The notes under the pieces are model-generated. The model did no database searches. It was not told the origin of the DNA and saw only the letters and a program-made list of their open reading frames with translations. The translations under genes were made by a program, and so were the position numbers. 64,000 nt of DNA from Pseudomonadota bacterium (GTDB lineage: Bacteria; Pseudomonadota; Gammaproteobacteria; Burkholderiales; Burkholderiaceae_F): positions 1 to 64,000 of the forward strand of contig JAKAFN010000003.1 in the NCBI GenBank assembly GCA_021825945.1, given 5' to 3'. Positions 25,650 to 36,426 of this stretch are shown one piece after another. How positions within the stretch are numbered: position 1 is the stretch's first letter; the number at the start of each line of letters is the position of its first letter.

Positions 25650-26906
25650 ATGCAAAAGCTACGAATCCAGGGGGGGCGCCGGTTGCACGGCGCCGTGCGC
25701 GTTGCCGGGGCAAAAAACGCCGCGTTGCCGATCATGGCCGCGTCCCTGCTCACCGCCGATCCGTTGCAGCTCGAAAACGTGCCGCAGCTTGCCGACACCG
25801 CGACCATGGCCCGCCTGCTGGGGGCGATGGGGGTCGCGGTGGAAACGACCCGAGGCGGGGGGGCGACGCTGCGGGCGGGCGAGATCCGCTCGGTCGAAGC
25901 GCCGTACGATACCGTCAAGACCATGCGTGCCGCGATCCTGGTGCTGGGGCCGCTGCTGGCCCGCGAGGGTGCGGCCCGCGTCAGCCTGCCGGGGGGCTGC
26001 GCCATCGGCGCGCGCCCCGTCGACCAGCATTTGAAAGGACTCCAGGCGCTCGGTGCCGACCTGCATCTCGACCAGGGGTACATCGTCGCGAGCCGGTCGG
26101 GCCGGCTGCGCGGCGCCCACATCGTCACCGACATGGTCACGGTCACGGGAACGGAAAACCTGATGATGGCGGCCGCGCTCGCCGATGGCACGACGGTGAT
26201 CGAAAATGCCGCGCGGGAGCCCGAGATCGCGGATCTGGCGGCCTGCCTGAACGCGATGGGGGCGAAGATCGCCGGCGCGGGAACCGACCGCATCGAGATC
26301 GAGGGCGTCGATCGCCTGCACGGCGCGCGCCATCGCGTCATGCCGGACCGCATCGAGAGCGCGACCTTCCTCGCCGCGGTGGCGGCGACCGGCGGCGAGG
26401 TCCGGCTGGAGGCGGCGGCGCCGGCAACGCTCGATGCGGTGCTGGAAAAGCTGCGCGAAGCCGGGGCGCAGGTGGAAACCGGCGCGGACTGGATTCGCCT
26501 GCGCATGGACGAGCGGCCGACCGCGGTCAGCCTGCGCACCGCACCCCATCCCGCCTTCCCGACCGACGCCCAGGCGCAGTTCATGGCGCTCAACTGCATC
26601 GCCCGCGGCGTGGCGCGGATCAGCGAAAACATCTTCGAGAACCGATTCATGCACGTGCTCGAATTGCAGCGCCTGGGAGCGCGCATCGATATCGATGGCC
26701 ATACCGCGGTCGTGCACGGCGTGGAGGCGCTCTCGGGCGCGACGATCATGGCAACCGACCTGCGCGCCTCGGCGAGCCTGGTGATCGCCGGCCTGGTGGC
26801 ACAAGGCGAGACGATCGTCGATCGCATATACCATCTCGATCGTGGCTACGAGGCAATGGAGACGCGGCTCGCGGCGCTCGGTGCGCAGATCGAACGGATA
26901 CGATGA
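25650..26906 (+). CDS. murA: UDP-N-acetylglucosamine 1-carboxyvinyltransferase MurA
   Basis: MurA adds enolpyruvate from PEP to UDP-GlcNAc, the first committed step of peptidoglycan synthesis and the fosfomycin target. The 418-residue product has [15 protein letters not shown] near residue 20, the active-site loop [15 protein letters not shown] with the PEP/fosfomycin-reactive cysteine, and the C-terminal [13 protein letters not shown] and [16 protein letters not shown]. Length and motifs are normal. Confidence 0.97.
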   Translation: MQKLRIQGGRRLHGAVRVAGAKNAALPIMAASLLTADPLQLENVPQLADTATMARLLGAMGVAVETTRGGGATLRAGEIRSVEAPYDTVKTMRAAILVLGPLLAREGAARVSLPGGCAIGARPVDQHLKGLQALGADLHLDQGYIVASRSGRLRGAHIVTDMVTVTGTENLMMAAALADGTTVIENAAREPEIADLAACLNAMGAKIAGAGTDRIEIEGVDRLHGARHRVMPDRIESATFLAAVAATGGEVRLEAAAPATLDAVLEKLREAGAQVETGADWIRLRMDERPTAVSLRTAPHPAFPTDAQAQFMALNCIARGVARISENIFENRFMHVLELQRLGARIDIDGHTAVVHGVEALSGATIMATDLRASASLVIAGLVAQGETIVDRIYHLDRGYEAMETRLAALGAQIERIR

Positions 26907-26929
26907 GGCATTTTTTCCGGAAAGCCCCT

Positions 26930-27000
26930 CTCCCGCCGGGCGGGAGCGTACCGGGGGCAAAATCTCCTCCCTCGCAGTGCGGGGGAGGGCCAGGGTGAGG
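26930..27000. repeat. Two family B elements upstream of hisG
   Basis: A CTCTCCCGCCGGGCGGGAG hairpin (about 26929-26946) is followed by a second element, CTCCCTCGCAGTGCGGGGGAG, with a GGGTGAGGG tail. They fill the gap between murA and hisG and end 11 bases before the hisG start. Confidence 0.7.
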
Positions 27001-27011
27001 GTTTTGTTGCC

Positions 27012-27680
27012 ATGCTGACGATCGCGGTTCCCAAGGGACGAATCTTCGAAGAAGCGCTGCCGCTGCTCGCGCGCGCCGGCATCGTGCCCGACGAGTCTCC
27101 CTCGGCCACCCGCAAGCTCATCATCGGCACGTCGATGCCGGACCTGCGGATCGTCGTCGTGCGGGCCTCCGACGTGCCGACCTATGTGCAATACGGCGCC
27201 GCGGATCTCGGCGTCACGGGTGCCGATACCCTGATGGAGCACGGCGGCGCCGGGCTCTATCAACCGGTGGACCTCGCCATCGGGCAGTGCCGCCTGTGCG
27301 TCGCGGCACCGGCCGGATTCGACTATCGCGATGCCGTGCGGCGGGGTGCACGGCTGCGCGTGGCGACGAAGTACGTCGAGACCGCGCGCGGATTTTTCGC
27401 GCGCAAGGGGGTGCACGTCGACCTCATCAAGCTCTACGGGTCGATGGAACTGGCTCCCCTGGCCGGACTGGCCGATGCCATCGTCGATCTGGTGTCGAGC
27501 GGCGCGACCCTCAAGGCCAACGGTCTCGTCGAAGTGGAAGAGATCGTGGCCATCAGCTCGCGGCTCGTCGTCAACCAGACGTCGTTCAAGACGCGCCGGG
27601 AGCGCCTTGCGCCGTTGGTGGCGACGATTCGCGACGCGGTCGCGCAGGCGCAATCCATGAACGGAGTGACGCACGCATGA
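27012..27680 (+). CDS. hisG: ATP phosphoribosyltransferase, short form (HisG)
   Basis: HisG starts histidine synthesis by condensing ATP and PRPP. At 222 residues it is the short form without the C-terminal regulatory domain, which normally needs the HisRS-like partner HisZ; no hisZ lies in the window. Blocks include [45 protein letters not shown] and the PRPP-loop region [16 protein letters not shown]. The stop overlaps hisD by four bases. Confidence 0.96.
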   Translation: MLTIAVPKGRIFEEALPLLARAGIVPDESPSATRKLIIGTSMPDLRIVVVRASDVPTYVQYGAADLGVTGADTLMEHGGAGLYQPVDLAIGQCRLCVAAPAGFDYRDAVRRGARLRVATKYVETARGFFARKGVHVDLIKLYGSMELAPLAGLADAIVDLVSSGATLKANGLVEVEEIVAISSRLVVNQTSFKTRRERLAPLVATIRDAVAQAQSMNGVTHA

Positions 27681-28981
27681 AGATTCGGACCCTCGATGCC
27701 ACCGCCGTCGATTTCGACGTGCGGCTGACGGAGTTGCTTGCTTTGGGTGACGAGCCCGATCGCCGGATCGCGGCGCGCGTCGACGAAATCCTGGCGGCGG
27801 TGCGACGGCAGGGTGATGCGGCGCTGGTCGAGTACACGCGCCGCTTCGACCGCGTCGAGGCATCCGCGGCGGCCGAGCTCGAGATCGGCGTCGACGCGAT
27901 GCAGGCGGCGTTGGCGGCGCTGGCGCCGGAGGATCGCGCCGCGCTGGAAACCGCCGCCGCCCGGATCCGTCGCTTTCACGAAGAGGGGCGGGCACGCGAT
28001 TGGCACATCACGGATCCCGACGGCACGACGCTGGGCATCCGGGTGACGCCGCTCGACCGGGTGGGGATCTACGTGCCGGGGGGCAAGGCGGCCTATCCGT
28101 CCTCGGTGTTGATGAACGCCATTCCGGCACAGGTCGCCGGGGTGCGCGAGATCGTGATGGTCGCGCCCGCGCCGGACGGCGCGCGCAACGCGCTCGTATT
28201 GGCAGCGGCCGCGCTGTCCGGCGTGACCCGCGCGTTCGCCATCGGCGGCGCGCAGGCCATCGGCGCACTGGCCTACGGCACCGCCACCGTGCCCGCCGTC
28301 GACAAGATCGTCGGTCCCGGCAACGCCTACGTCGCCGAGGCGAAGCGGCGGGTGTTCGGTACCGTCGGCATCGATATGATCGCCGGCCCCAGCGAGATCC
28401 TGATTCTCTGCGACGGCAGCACCGATCCGGATTGGATCGCAATGGACCTCTTTTCGCAGGCCGAGCACGACGAGCTGGCGCAGTCCATCCTGCTCACGCC
28501 GGACGCGGCGTTCCGCGACGCGGTGGCGACATCGATCGAACGGCTGCTGCCGACCATGCCGCGCCGCGCGATCATCGAAACCTCGCTGGCCGACCGGGGA
28601 GCGCTGATCCGGGTGCGTGACATGGAGCAGGCCTGCGAGATCGCCAACCGCATCGCGCCCGAGCATCTGGAAATCTCGACCGCGAACCCGCGCCATTGGG
28701 CGGAGCGCATCCGCCACGCCGGGGCGATATTCCTGGGCCGCTATGCGAGCGAGTCTCTTGGCGATTACTGCGCGGGGCCCAATCACGTCCTGCCGACGTC
28801 GCGCACCGCGCGGTTTTCCTCGCTCCTCGGGGTATCGGATTTCCAGAAGCGCAGCAGCCTGATCGAGGTTTCCGCGGCGGGGGCGCAGAGCCTGGGTGCG
28901 GTGGCGTCGCGCCTCGCCCATGGCGAAGGTCTGGGCGCGCACGCGCGCAGTGCCGAACTGCGCATGATGGCGTCGAAGTAG
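27677..28981 (+). CDS. hisD: Histidinol dehydrogenase HisD
   Basis: HisD performs the last two oxidations, histidinol to histidine, using zinc and NAD. The 434-residue product has [48 protein letters not shown] and the zinc-ligand region [14 protein letters not shown]. The C-terminal [16 protein letters not shown] is conserved. ATG 27677 overlaps hisG (ATGA). Confidence 0.97.
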   Translation: MKIRTLDATAVDFDVRLTELLALGDEPDRRIAARVDEILAAVRRQGDAALVEYTRRFDRVEASAAAELEIGVDAMQAALAALAPEDRAALETAAARIRRFHEEGRARDWHITDPDGTTLGIRVTPLDRVGIYVPGGKAAYPSSVLMNAIPAQVAGVREIVMVAPAPDGARNALVLAAAALSGVTRAFAIGGAQAIGALAYGTATVPAVDKIVGPGNAYVAEAKRRVFGTVGIDMIAGPSEILILCDGSTDPDWIAMDLFSQAEHDELAQSILLTPDAAFRDAVATSIERLLPTMPRRAIIETSLADRGALIRVRDMEQACEIANRIAPEHLEISTANPRHWAERIRHAGAIFLGRYASESLGDYCAGPNHVLPTSRTARFSSLLGVSDFQKRSSLIEVSAAGAQSLGAVASRLAHGEGLGAHARSAELRMMASK

Positions 28982-29061
28982 CGTCGTGGATGGATCGAAA
29001 AATGCATGATGCCGGTTCCCCGCAGCTGTTTTCGCGCTCCTCGGGGGAGGGGGAAAACGCC

Positions 29062-30159
29062 GTGCAGGAGGCGGAGGTTCGCCCGTCCGCCGAGGATCTG
29101 ATCCGGACCGATGTTCGTGCGCTGCGCGCGTATGCGGTTGCGCCGGCCGACGGTCTGGTCAAGCTCGATCTGATGGAAAACCCATACACGCTGCCGCCGG
29201 ATCTCGCGCGGGCGCTGGGCGAACGTCTTGGACACGTCGCGCTCAATCGCTACCCGCCCGGCGAGCCGGCGCGGTTCAAGCAGCGCCTGGCGGAACGCAT
29301 CGGGCTGCCGGCCGGGCAGGCGCTGCTGCTGGGCAACGGTTCGGACGAACTCATCCACCTGATGATCCATGCCTGCGCCCGTCCCGGCGCGGCGGTGTTG
29401 TCCCCGTGGCCGAGCTTCTCCATGTATCGCATGACGGCGGAACTCGATCGCTGCCGCTTCGTGGGCGTGGACCTGCGTGACGATTTCGGCCTCGATCTTC
29501 CCGCCATGCTGGCGGCGCTGCGCGAACATCGGCCCGCGCTGGTGTTCCTCTCCTACCCCAACAATCCGACCGGCAATCGTTTCGACGATGGGGCGGTGCG
29601 TGCCATCCTGGAGCACGCTCCCGGGCTGGTCGTTCTCGACGAGGCCTACCTGCCGTTCGCCGGTCGATCCTGGATCGGGGAATTGCCGCGGGTTCGGAAT
29701 CTGCTCGTCCTGCGCACGTTCTCCAAATTGGGATTGGCCGGCTTGCGGCTGGGCTATCTGTGTGGCGCACCGGAATGGCTGGCCGAGTTCGACAAGCTGC
29801 GCCCGCCGTTCAACGTCGATTCGCTCACGCTCGCCGCGGCGGATTTTCTGCTCGATCATCTCGACGTATTCGACGCCCAGGCGGCGATCATTCGCGCCGA
29901 CCGTGCGAGGATGATCGCCGCGCTGCGCGCCATCGACGGCCTACAGGTATTCGACTCCGCCGCCAATTTCATCCTGCTGCGCGTGCCCGATGGCGACCGC
30001 GGCGCGGGGGAGCGGTTCGCGCATCTGCTGCGACAGGGTATCCTTGTCAAAAATATGAGCGCCTTTCATCCCATGTTGCGGGGCTGTCTGCGGGTGACGG
30101 TGGGGACGCCGGAAGAAAACGCGGCGTTTCTCGAGGCGATGAAGCAGTCGGTAGAGTGA
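29062..30159 (+). CDS. hisC: Histidinol-phosphate aminotransferase HisC
   Basis: HisC is a PLP fold-type I aminotransferase acting on imidazole acetol phosphate. Key sites are [14 protein letters not shown] near the N-terminus, [14 protein letters not shown], the [11 protein letters not shown] block, [13 protein letters not shown], and the PLP lysine in [18 protein letters not shown] chose GTG 29062 (365 residues) because a GGGGGAGGGGG ribosome site precedes it and family homology begins soon after. In-frame ATGs at 28990 and 29002 would add 24 or 20 residues with poor ribosome sites. hisB follows at 11 bases. Confidence 0.93.
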   Translation: MQEAEVRPSAEDLIRTDVRALRAYAVAPADGLVKLDLMENPYTLPPDLARALGERLGHVALNRYPPGEPARFKQRLAERIGLPAGQALLLGNGSDELIHLMIHACARPGAAVLSPWPSFSMYRMTAELDRCRFVGVDLRDDFGLDLPAMLAALREHRPALVFLSYPNNPTGNRFDDGAVRAILEHAPGLVVLDEAYLPFAGRSWIGELPRVRNLLVLRTFSKLGLAGLRLGYLCGAPEWLAEFDKLRPPFNVDSLTLAAADFLLDHLDVFDAQAAIIRADRARMIAALRAIDGLQVFDSAANFILLRVPDGDRGAGERFAHLLRQGILVKNMSAFHPMLRGCLRVTVGTPEENAAFLEAMKQSVE

Positions 30160-30170
30160 GGATGGTGACG

Positions 30171-30761
30171 ATGCAACGATCCGCGGAAATCGTCCGCGAG
30201 ACCAAGGAAACCAGGATCCGCGTCCGCGTCGATCTCGACGGCACCGGCGCCTGTTCGGCTTCGACCGGAATCGGATTCTTCGACCACATGCTCGATCAGA
30301 TCGCCCGTCATGGCGCAATCGACCTGCAGGTCGAGGCCCAAGGCGATCTCCACATCGATGGCCACCACACGGTCGAGGATGTCGGCATCGCCCTCGGGCG
30401 CGCCGTCGCTGCGGCCGCCGGCGACAAGCAGGGAATCCGTCGCTTCGGCCATGCCTACGTGCCGCTCGACGAGGCCCTCACTCGCGCGGTGATCGACTAT
30501 TCCGGCCGTCCCGGTCTGGTGTGGAACGTACCATTCACCAGCCCGAAGATCGGCGAATTCGACGTCGAACTGGCACGCGAATTCTTCCAGGGCTTCGTCA
30601 ATCACGCGCAGATCACCTTGCACATGGACAATCTGCGCGGCGCCAACGCCCACCACCAGTGCGAATCGGCCTTCAAGGCGTTCGGTCGCGCGCTGCGCGC
30701 CGCGCTGGAGCGCGATCCGCGCGCCGCGGGCGCCGTGCCGAGCACCAAAGGGACGCTCTGA
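30171..30761 (+). CDS. hisB: Imidazoleglycerol-phosphate dehydratase HisB
   Basis: A monofunctional dehydratase of 196 residues, without the phosphatase domain fused to it in E. coli. Metal-binding histidine motifs are [36 protein letters not shown] and [22 protein letters not shown] 30171 has GAGG nine bases upstream. ATG 30162 would leave no space for a ribosome site after the hisC stop. Confidence 0.96.
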   Translation: MQRSAEIVRETKETRIRVRVDLDGTGACSASTGIGFFDHMLDQIARHGAIDLQVEAQGDLHIDGHHTVEDVGIALGRAVAAAAGDKQGIRRFGHAYVPLDEALTRAVIDYSGRPGLVWNVPFTSPKIGEFDVELAREFFQGFVNHAQITLHMDNLRGANAHHQCESAFKAFGRALRAALERDPRAAGAVPSTKGTL

Positions 30762-30796
30762 ACATGATCGGAGCCGTTTCGGCGCGTCGATCGCGT

Positions 30797-30843
30797 GCAT
30801 CATCGCGTTCCCCCGATCGCTTCGCTGCGCGGTTCGCAATGGA
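30797..30843. repeat. Possible degenerate family A fragment
   Basis: Between hisB and hisH the text ATCATCGCG ... GATCGCTTCGCTGCGCGGTT ... CGCAATGGA resembles a shortened family A element. The match is partial and could be chance in GC-rich DNA. Confidence 0.3.
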
Positions 30844-30870
30844 TGGCGACGCCGCCCGGGGTTCCGCCGC

Positions 30871-31497
30871 ATGATCGCCATCGTCGATTTCGGCATGGGA
30901 AACCTGCGTTCCGTGGCGCAGGCCTTCGCGCGTGTCGCGCCCGATGCGCCGGTCGTCGTGACGGCCGAACCGGCGCGGATCGACGCCGCCGACCGGATCA
31001 TCTTGCCCGGGCAAGGGGCTATGCCCGATGCCATGCGCAGCCTCGCAGCGTCCGGCCTCGAGGCGGCAGTCTTGCGCGCCGCGCGCAGCAAGCCGGTGCT
31101 CGGCGTGTGCATCGGCGAGCAGATGCTGTTCGACTGGTCCGAGGAGGGCGACACCGCAGGTCTCGGCCTGCTGCGCGGGCGGGTCGTCCGGTTCGCCGAC
31201 GCGACCGATGCCCAGGGATTGCGCCGCAAGATTCCTCACATGGGCTGGAATCAGGTGCGACAGTCCGGGTCGCATCCGCTCTGGGCCGGCATTGCGGATG
31301 GCGCCTGGTTCTACTTCGTCCATAGCTATCACGTGGTCCCGAGCGATGCCGCAGTTGTCGCCGGACAAACGGATTATTGCGGGACCTTTACCAGCGCAGT
31401 AGCACAAGATAATATTTTCGCAACGCAGTTCCACCCCGAAAAAAGCGCCGCCGCCGGTTTGCAGCTCTACGCCAACTTCGTATCCTGGAACCCATGA
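30871..31497 (+). CDS. hisH: Imidazole glycerol phosphate synthase subunit HisH
   Basis: HisH is the glutaminase subunit that feeds ammonia to HisF. The 208-residue class I amidotransferase has [14 protein letters not shown] at the start, the nucleophile cysteine in [11 protein letters not shown], the oxyanion-region GQGAMPDAM, and the catalytic His/Glu pair in [16 protein letters not shown]. It is complete and lies in the his cluster. Confidence 0.96.
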   Translation: MIAIVDFGMGNLRSVAQAFARVAPDAPVVVTAEPARIDAADRIILPGQGAMPDAMRSLAASGLEAAVLRAARSKPVLGVCIGEQMLFDWSEEGDTAGLGLLRGRVVRFADATDAQGLRRKIPHMGWNQVRQSGSHPLWAGIADGAWFYFVHSYHVVPSDAAVVAGQTDYCGTFTSAVAQDNIFATQFHPEKSAAAGLQLYANFVSWNP

Positions 31498-31617
31498 ACC
31501 GTTGATTCCGATGCCGGCGGCGACTTGCCGATGCGTCCTTCGTGCCGCATCCGACGCATCCATTCGGCACCGCGACGCGATTTCCGACGTTTTCTCAGCC
31601 TTCCTCATCCTGCCGCC

Positions 31618-32346
31618 ATGCTCCTGATTCCCGCCATCGACCTCAAGGACGGCCGTTGCGTCCGCCTGCGCCAAGGCGACATGAACGACGAGACCGTATT
31701 TTCCGAAGACCCCGTTGCCATGGCCCGCAAATGGGTCGACATGGGGGCGCAACGGATGCATATCGTCGACCTCAACGGTGCACGGTCCGGCAAGCCCGTG
31801 AATGAAGGCGTCATCCGCGAGATCGTCGCCGAAGTCGGACCGGACGTGCAGATCCAGTTGGGCGGCGGCTTGCGCGACCTCGACATCATCGAGCGCTATA
31901 TCGATGACGGCGTCTCCTACGTCGTCATCGGTACCGCGGCAGTCAAGAACCCCGGCTTCCTGCATGACGCCTGCAGCGCGTTCGGCGGTCACGTGATCGT
32001 CGCGCTCGACGCGCGCGACGGCAAGGTGGCGACCGACGGCTGGAGCAAACTCACCGGTCACGACGTCATCGACTTGGCGATGAAGTTCGAAGAGTACGGT
32101 GTCGATGCGATCCTCTATACCGACATCGGCCGCGACGGCATGATGACCGGGGTCAATATCGATGCCACCGTCGCGCTGGCGCGCGCGGTGCGCATTCCGG
32201 TGCTGGCGAGCGGCGGCGTTTCGGACATTTCGGACCTCGACCGGCTTCTCGCGGTCGAAGACGAAGGCATCGGGGGGGTGATCCTCGGTCGCGCCCTCTA
32301 TGAAGGAAAGTTCGACCTCCAGGCCGCAATGGCACGGGTCGCCTGA
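31618..32346 (+). CDS. hisA: Phosphoribosylformimino-AICAR-phosphate isomerase HisA
   Basis: HisA is a TIM-barrel Amadori isomerase. The 242-residue product has the catalytic aspartate in [16 protein letters not shown], two phosphate-binding halves QLGGGLRDL and [12 protein letters not shown], and the second acid in [16 protein letters not shown] 31618 follows 120 bases of noncoding DNA after hisH. hisF begins one base after its stop. Confidence 0.96.
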   Translation: MLLIPAIDLKDGRCVRLRQGDMNDETVFSEDPVAMARKWVDMGAQRMHIVDLNGARSGKPVNEGVIREIVAEVGPDVQIQLGGGLRDLDIIERYIDDGVSYVVIGTAAVKNPGFLHDACSAFGGHVIVALDARDGKVATDGWSKLTGHDVIDLAMKFEEYGVDAILYTDIGRDGMMTGVNIDATVALARAVRIPVLASGGVSDISDLDRLLAVEDEGIGGVILGRALYEGKFDLQAAMARVA

Positions 32347-32347
32347 C

Positions 32348-33124
32348 GTGCTCGCCAAGCGGATCATCCCCTGTCTCGACGTGACAGGTGGCCGGGTCGT
32401 CAAGGGAATCAATTTTCTCGGACTGCGCGATGCCGGCGATCCGGTGGAAATCGCCGCGCGCTATGACGGCGAGGGCGCCGACGAACTGACGTTTCTCGAC
32501 ATCACCGCCAGTTCCGATCAGCGTGACACCATCTACGAGGTCATCGAAGCGGTCGCCCGGCGCGTATTCATTCCCCTGACGGTGGGAGGCGGCGTGCGCC
32601 AGGTCGAGGATGTGCGCCGGCTGCTCAACGCCGGTGCGGACAAAGTGTCGATCAATACCGCGGGCGTCCTCGATCCGGACCTGTTTGCGCGAACGTCGGC
32701 GCATTTCGGGTCACAGTGCATCGTCGCGGCGATCGATGCGCGGCGGCGCGATCGGGATGACCCCGCGCAAGGCTGGGAGGTGTATACCCATGGCGGCAGG
32801 AAGACGACCGGCAAGGATGCGGTCGAATGGGCGCGCCAGGCGGTGGCCCTTGGCGCCGGGGAGATCCTCCTCACCAGCATGGATCGGGATGGCACGCGCA
32901 GCGGGTTCGATCTGGCCTTGACCGCCGCCGTCGCCGATGCCGTGCCGGTTCCGGTCATCGCCTCGGGGGGCGTGGGCTCGTTGCAGGACCTTGCCGACGG
33001 AATCCTGATCGGCCACGCCGACGGGGTGCTCGCCGCGTCGATCTTCCATTACGGTGAGTACACCATCCCGGACGCCAAGCGATTCCTGGCCGATCGCGGC
33101 ATTCCGATGCGGCAGGACGCATGA
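32348..33124 (+). CDS. hisF: Imidazole glycerol phosphate synthase subunit HisF
   Basis: HisF is the cyclase subunit, a TIM barrel that makes imidazole glycerol phosphate and AICAR, which feeds purine synthesis. From GTG 32348 the 258-residue protein begins [19 protein letters not shown] with the catalytic aspartate, and has [33 protein letters not shown] with the second aspartate, and [13 protein letters not shown]. It overlaps hisI by four bases. Confidence 0.96.
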   Translation: MLAKRIIPCLDVTGGRVVKGINFLGLRDAGDPVEIAARYDGEGADELTFLDITASSDQRDTIYEVIEAVARRVFIPLTVGGGVRQVEDVRRLLNAGADKVSINTAGVLDPDLFARTSAHFGSQCIVAAIDARRRDRDDPAQGWEVYTHGGRKTTGKDAVEWARQAVALGAGEILLTSMDRDGTRSGFDLALTAAVADAVPVPVIASGGVGSLQDLADGILIGHADGVLAASIFHYGEYTIPDAKRFLADRGIPMRQDA

Positions 33125-33606
33125 GCACCGATCCCGCAAAGGTCGGTGGTGACGGGGATGATGCCTGGCTCGATGTCGTCCGGTTCGATGCCGCCGGTCT
33201 GGTGCCGGTGATCGCCCAGGATGCCGCGAGCGGGCGGATTCTGATGTTCGCTTGGGCGGACCGGGCGGCGTTGGCGGAGACCCGGGCCGGCGGGCATGCG
33301 GTCTACTACTCGCGTTCACGCCGCCGCCTGTGGCGCAAGGGCGAGGAATCGGGGCACCGCCAGATCGTTCGCGAAGTCCGGCTCGATTGCGATGGCGACG
33401 CCGTGCTCTACGTGGTGGAACAGGTCGGCGGGATCGCCTGCCATACCGGGCGCGCAAGCTGCTTTTACCGTCGCCTGGACGACGGCGTCTGGCGGGAGGT
33501 CGATCCGGTTCTGGCGGATCCGGAGATGATTTATGGCGCCGATTCCGTTCCGGCTTCGGCGGAGGGCGCCGCAGCCGCCTCCCCCCGTCGAGCGCAGGAC
33601 TCGTAG
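33121..33606 (+). CDS. hisI: Phosphoribosyl-AMP cyclohydrolase HisI
   Basis: HisI opens the adenine ring of PR-AMP with a zinc/magnesium site. The 161-residue product has [30 protein letters not shown] core text, [22 protein letters not shown] with metal ligands, and the zinc cysteines in [15 protein letters not shown]. The C-terminal ~35 residues are alanine-rich and beyond the conserved domain. hisE is a separate gene here, not fused as in E. coli, and a family A repeat lies between them. Confidence 0.95.
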   Translation: MSTDPAKVGGDGDDAWLDVVRFDAAGLVPVIAQDAASGRILMFAWADRAALAETRAGGHAVYYSRSRRRLWRKGEESGHRQIVREVRLDCDGDAVLYVVEQVGGIACHTGRASCFYRRLDDGVWREVDPVLADPEMIYGADSVPASAEGAAAASPRRAQDS

Positions 33607-33612
33607 TACGCT

Positions 33613-33689
33613 GACCATCGCGAAGCCCGCGGGGCCGTGGCGATCCAGGACGCCAGGATTGCTTCGGGCTTCGCCCTCACGACGACGAT
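33613..33689 (+). repeat. Family A dispersed repeat inside the his operon
   Basis: This runs from ACCATCGCGAAGCCCGCGGG through GCGATCCAGGACGCCAGGAT to GGGCTTCGCCCTCACGACGA. The copy is slightly diverged at both ends and separates hisI from hisE. Confidence 0.75.
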
Positions 33690-33720
33690 CGTTGCCGTGC
33701 CCCGCTAGAGAAAAGGGAAC

Positions 33721-34101
33721 ATGAACGAAGAACGCAACACGCTCTCGGAATTGGCCGATGTCATCGACGCGCGGCGCGGCGGCGACCCCGAACGCTCGTA
33801 CGTCGCGCGGCTGCTGGCGAAGGCGCCCGACGCGATCCTGAAAAAAATCGGCGAGGAAGCCACGGAAACCGTGATGGCGGCCAAGGACGGCGATCCCGCG
33901 CGGATCGTTTCGGAAACCGCCGATTTGTGGTTTCATTGTCTCGTGATGCTGTCGCATTACGGCCTGCGGCCGGAACAGATCCTTGCCGAACTGGCGCGCC
34001 GGGCCGGAACCTCCGGCCTGGAAGAAAAGGCGGCGCGCAAAGCGCGGGAACGCGAGGCCGGGCCGGACGGCGCGGCGACTCGATCGGGGGAGGGACGGTG
34101 A
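33721..34101 (+). CDS. hisE: Phosphoribosyl-ATP pyrophosphohydrolase HisE
   Basis: HisE removes pyrophosphate from PR-ATP, the second step of histidine synthesis. The 126-residue all-alpha protein has [21 protein letters not shown], then [13 protein letters not shown] and [16 protein letters not shown], the MazG-like metal-binding pattern. The last ~25 residues are charged and variable. It overlaps hinT by four bases (GTGA). Confidence 0.94.
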   Translation: MNEERNTLSELADVIDARRGGDPERSYVARLLAKAPDAILKKIGEEATETVMAAKDGDPARIVSETADLWFHCLVMLSHYGLRPEQILAELARRAGTSGLEEKAARKAREREAGPDGAATRSGEGR

Positions 34102-34445
34102 GCGAGGAATCCTGCATTTTCTGCCGCATCGTGCGGGGAGAGATCCCTTGCCGCAAAGCCTATGAGGACGACGCGGTGATCGCATTTCACGACATTCACC
34201 CCGCCGCCCCCGTGCATTTGCTCCTCGTTCCCAAGCGGCATATCGAATCACTGCAGACCGTCGAATCCGGCGATGGCGAACTCTTGGGTAAAATGCTCGT
34301 TCTGGCCCCGCATCTGGCTCGCGAGCACGGTGCGGGCGACGGGTTTCGGATAACCATAAACAACGGACCCGGCGGAGGGCAGGAGGTATTTCACCTCCAT
34401 ATGCACCTGCTCGGCGGCCCGCGCCCTTGGAAACGGGGCCTCTGA
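34098..34445 (+). CDS. hinT: HIT-family nucleotide phosphoramidase HinT
   Basis: A 115-residue histidine-triad hydrolase with [13 protein letters not shown] at the N-terminus, [21 protein letters not shown], and the triad HLHMHLLGG. HinT cleaves purine nucleoside phosphoramidates, and its position between hisE and tatA is common in betaproteobacteria. It starts at GTG 34098, overlapping the hisE stop. Confidence 0.94.
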   Translation: MSEESCIFCRIVRGEIPCRKAYEDDAVIAFHDIHPAAPVHLLLVPKRHIESLQTVESGDGELLGKMLVLAPHLAREHGAGDGFRITINNGPGGGQEVFHLHMHLLGGPRPWKRGL

Positions 34446-34465
34446 GGCTTCTCTGGAGACACGCG

Positions 34466-34720
34466 ATGGGTTCACTTTCGATTTGGCATTGGATGATCGT
34501 CCTGGTGGTGATCATCCTGGTGTTCGGGACGAGCAAGCTCAAGAACGTCGGCCGTGACCTCGGCTCCGCCGTCAAGGGCTTCAAGGAGGGGCTGCAGGAA
34601 GGGACGTCCGACGCGGCGTCGGCGGCACCGCCGCAGCAGCCGGCGCAGAAGGTCGAGAATGCGTCGCAGCCCCCCGGCCAGACGATCGACGTGACGGCGC
34701 GCGAAAAAACCGGCGCGTGA
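34466..34720 (+). CDS. tatA: Sec-independent protein translocase TatA
   Basis: TatA polymerises to move folded twin-arginine substrates across the inner membrane. The 84-residue protein has one N-terminal membrane helix ([17 protein letters not shown]), the conserved FG hinge, then an amphipathic helix starting [19 protein letters not shown], and a disordered tail. It lies upstream of tatB and tatC. Confidence 0.95.
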   Translation: MGSLSIWHWMIVLVVIILVFGTSKLKNVGRDLGSAVKGFKEGLQEGTSDAASAAPPQQPAQKVENASQPPGQTIDVTAREKTGA

Positions 34721-34891
34721 CGGACGACTTCTCCCCGTCCGCCCGCGTCGGCGGCGGGAACGGGGCGGGGGTGAGCGGACGCGCAGGCGCGGCCCCCGCG
34801 ATCCGATTCCTCCCGCGAGCGCGGCAGCGGGGAAAAATCCCCGGGTTCCGGGCCGACGACTGCCCACGGTTGCGCACACGGTTGCATCCCC

Positions 34892-35404
34892 ATGCTGGAT
34901 TTTAGTTTCGGAGAGCTTTTCGTCATCGGCGGTGTGGCGCTGGTCGCGCTGGGCCCGGAGCGGTTGCCGCGCGTCGCGCGCACCTTCGGCCAGTGGATCG
35001 GCAAGGCGCAGTCGTACATCTCCGATGTCCGTTCGGAGATCGATCGCGAGATTCATCTCTCCGAATTACGGCAACTGGGTGAGGAAGCGCGCCAAAACGC
35101 GCGCAACATCCAGGACTCGATCCGCGGCGCGGTGACCGATGCGCAGACCGAGATTCACAATGCCGCATCGCAGGCCATGGCGCCCGTCACCGGCCGCAAT
35201 GCCGGCTGGATCGGCGGTGGCCCGCCGCCTCCCCCGCCGATGCATTTCTCCCGTCGCTATCGGCCGCGGCCGACCATCGATGATGTCGCGCGCGAACTCG
35301 AACGATTGAAGCGGCAGGTTGCGCTTCCCGATGTTGCGCCCGGCGGGCGCAATACCAAATTTGCGCCGCGCGCCCGGGTCAACCGGGTGCGCATCCGCCG
35401 CTAG
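34892..35404 (+). CDS. tatB: Sec-independent protein translocase TatB
   Basis: TatB forms the receptor complex with TatC. The 170-residue product starts MLDFSFGELFVIGGVALVALGPERLPRVA-type text, with the glutamate at position 8 and the GPERLP hinge that distinguish TatB from TatA. A long amphipathic helix follows, and the tail carries a PPPPPP segment near residue 112. A 171-base gap separates it from tatA; nothing recognisable is seen in it. Confidence 0.94.
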   Translation: MLDFSFGELFVIGGVALVALGPERLPRVARTFGQWIGKAQSYISDVRSEIDREIHLSELRQLGEEARQNARNIQDSIRGAVTDAQTEIHNAASQAMAPVTGRNAGWIGGGPPPPPPMHFSRRYRPRPTIDDVARELERLKRQVALPDVAPGGRNTKFAPRARVNRVRIRR

Positions 35405-35437
35405 CGGCCGCACGGAAACTGGAACGGCCGAAGGATC

Positions 35438-36211
35438 ATGGCGGAACCCGAAAATACCCCACCCGAAGAGGGATTTCTCTCCCACCTGATCGAATTGCGC
35501 GCTCGCCTGGTGCGCGCGGCCGGGGGCGTGCTGGTCGCGTTCATCGCGCTGTCGCCGTTCATGAAGCGCATCTTCGACTACGTGTCGCAGCCGATGATGA
35601 AGGCGCTGCCCGAAGGGTCCAAGCTGCTCGCCACCGGGGTGATCGCGCCGTTCATGGTGCCGCTCAAAGTCACCCTGTTCGCGGCATTCCTGATCGCTTC
35701 ACCGTGGGTGCTCTATCAGGCGTGGGCGTTTGTCGCGCCGGGGCTCTACCAGCACGAAAAGCGCCTCGCCGGACCGGTGATCGTATCGAGCGTGCTGATG
35801 TTCTTCGGTGGCATGGCGTACTGCTATTACGTCGTGTTCGGCGTGGTGTTCCACTTCATTTCCCATTTCGCGCCGCAATCCGTCAACGTCTCGCCGGACA
35901 TCGAGCAGTACTTCGATTTCGTCATGCGCATGTTCATCGCATTCGGCCTCGCGTTCGAGGTGCCGATCGCCGTGATGTTGCTGGTGCGCATGGGCGTGAC
36001 GACCGTGGCCAAGTTGCGCCAGGTTCGCCCGTACATGGTCGTCGGCGCCTTCGTCATCGCCGCCATTTTCACGCCGCCCGACGTGATGTCGCAGATGCTG
36101 CTCGCGTTGCCGCTGTGGGCGCTGTTCGAACTCGGCGTGGTGCTGGCGGCGTTCTTCGGAACGCCGAAGGAGCAGCCCTCGGCGTCGACCGAGTTGACGA
36201 CGAAGGGGTAA
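35438..36211 (+). CDS. tatC: Sec-independent protein translocase TatC
   Basis: TatC is the six-span membrane core that recognises the twin-arginine signal. The 257-residue product has FLSHLIELRARLVRAAGGV at the N-terminus, with the conserved HLxELRxR motif, ASPWVLYQAWAFVAPGLY with the periplasmic loop, and FGLAFEVPIAVMLLVRMGV. Length is normal. Confidence 0.96.
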   Translation: MAEPENTPPEEGFLSHLIELRARLVRAAGGVLVAFIALSPFMKRIFDYVSQPMMKALPEGSKLLATGVIAPFMVPLKVTLFAAFLIASPWVLYQAWAFVAPGLYQHEKRLAGPVIVSSVLMFFGGMAYCYYVVFGVVFHFISHFAPQSVNVSPDIEQYFDFVMRMFIAFGLAFEVPIAVMLLVRMGVTTVAKLRQVRPYMVVGAFVIAAIFTPPDVMSQMLLALPLWALFELGVVLAAFFGTPKEQPSASTELTTKG

Positions 36212-36253
36212 GTGCGCAGCACCGGTCCGACTGCGGGTTGGTATGCAACGACC

Positions 36254-36328
36254 GTCCTTGCGAGGGCCAAGCCCCAGGCAATCCAGCCGTTTCTGGATCG
36301 CCGCGGCCCTGCGGGCCTCGCGATGACG
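36254..36328 (-). repeat. Family A dispersed repeat
   Basis: This runs from GTCCTTGCGAGG through CAGGCAATCCAG and CTGGATCGCC to GGGCCTCGCGATGAC. It lies between the convergent tatC and the DegS-like protease gene. The rest of that 215-base gap shows no gene. Confidence 0.78.
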
Positions 36329-36426
36329 GGGTCGGCGGGTTGCCGGCTTCGCGATGAGGGCCGGCGTTTCCATTTCGTGGCGGCGCCCGTCGCCGGAATC
36401 GGCGCCCGTTCTCCGGAGGGGCGCTG

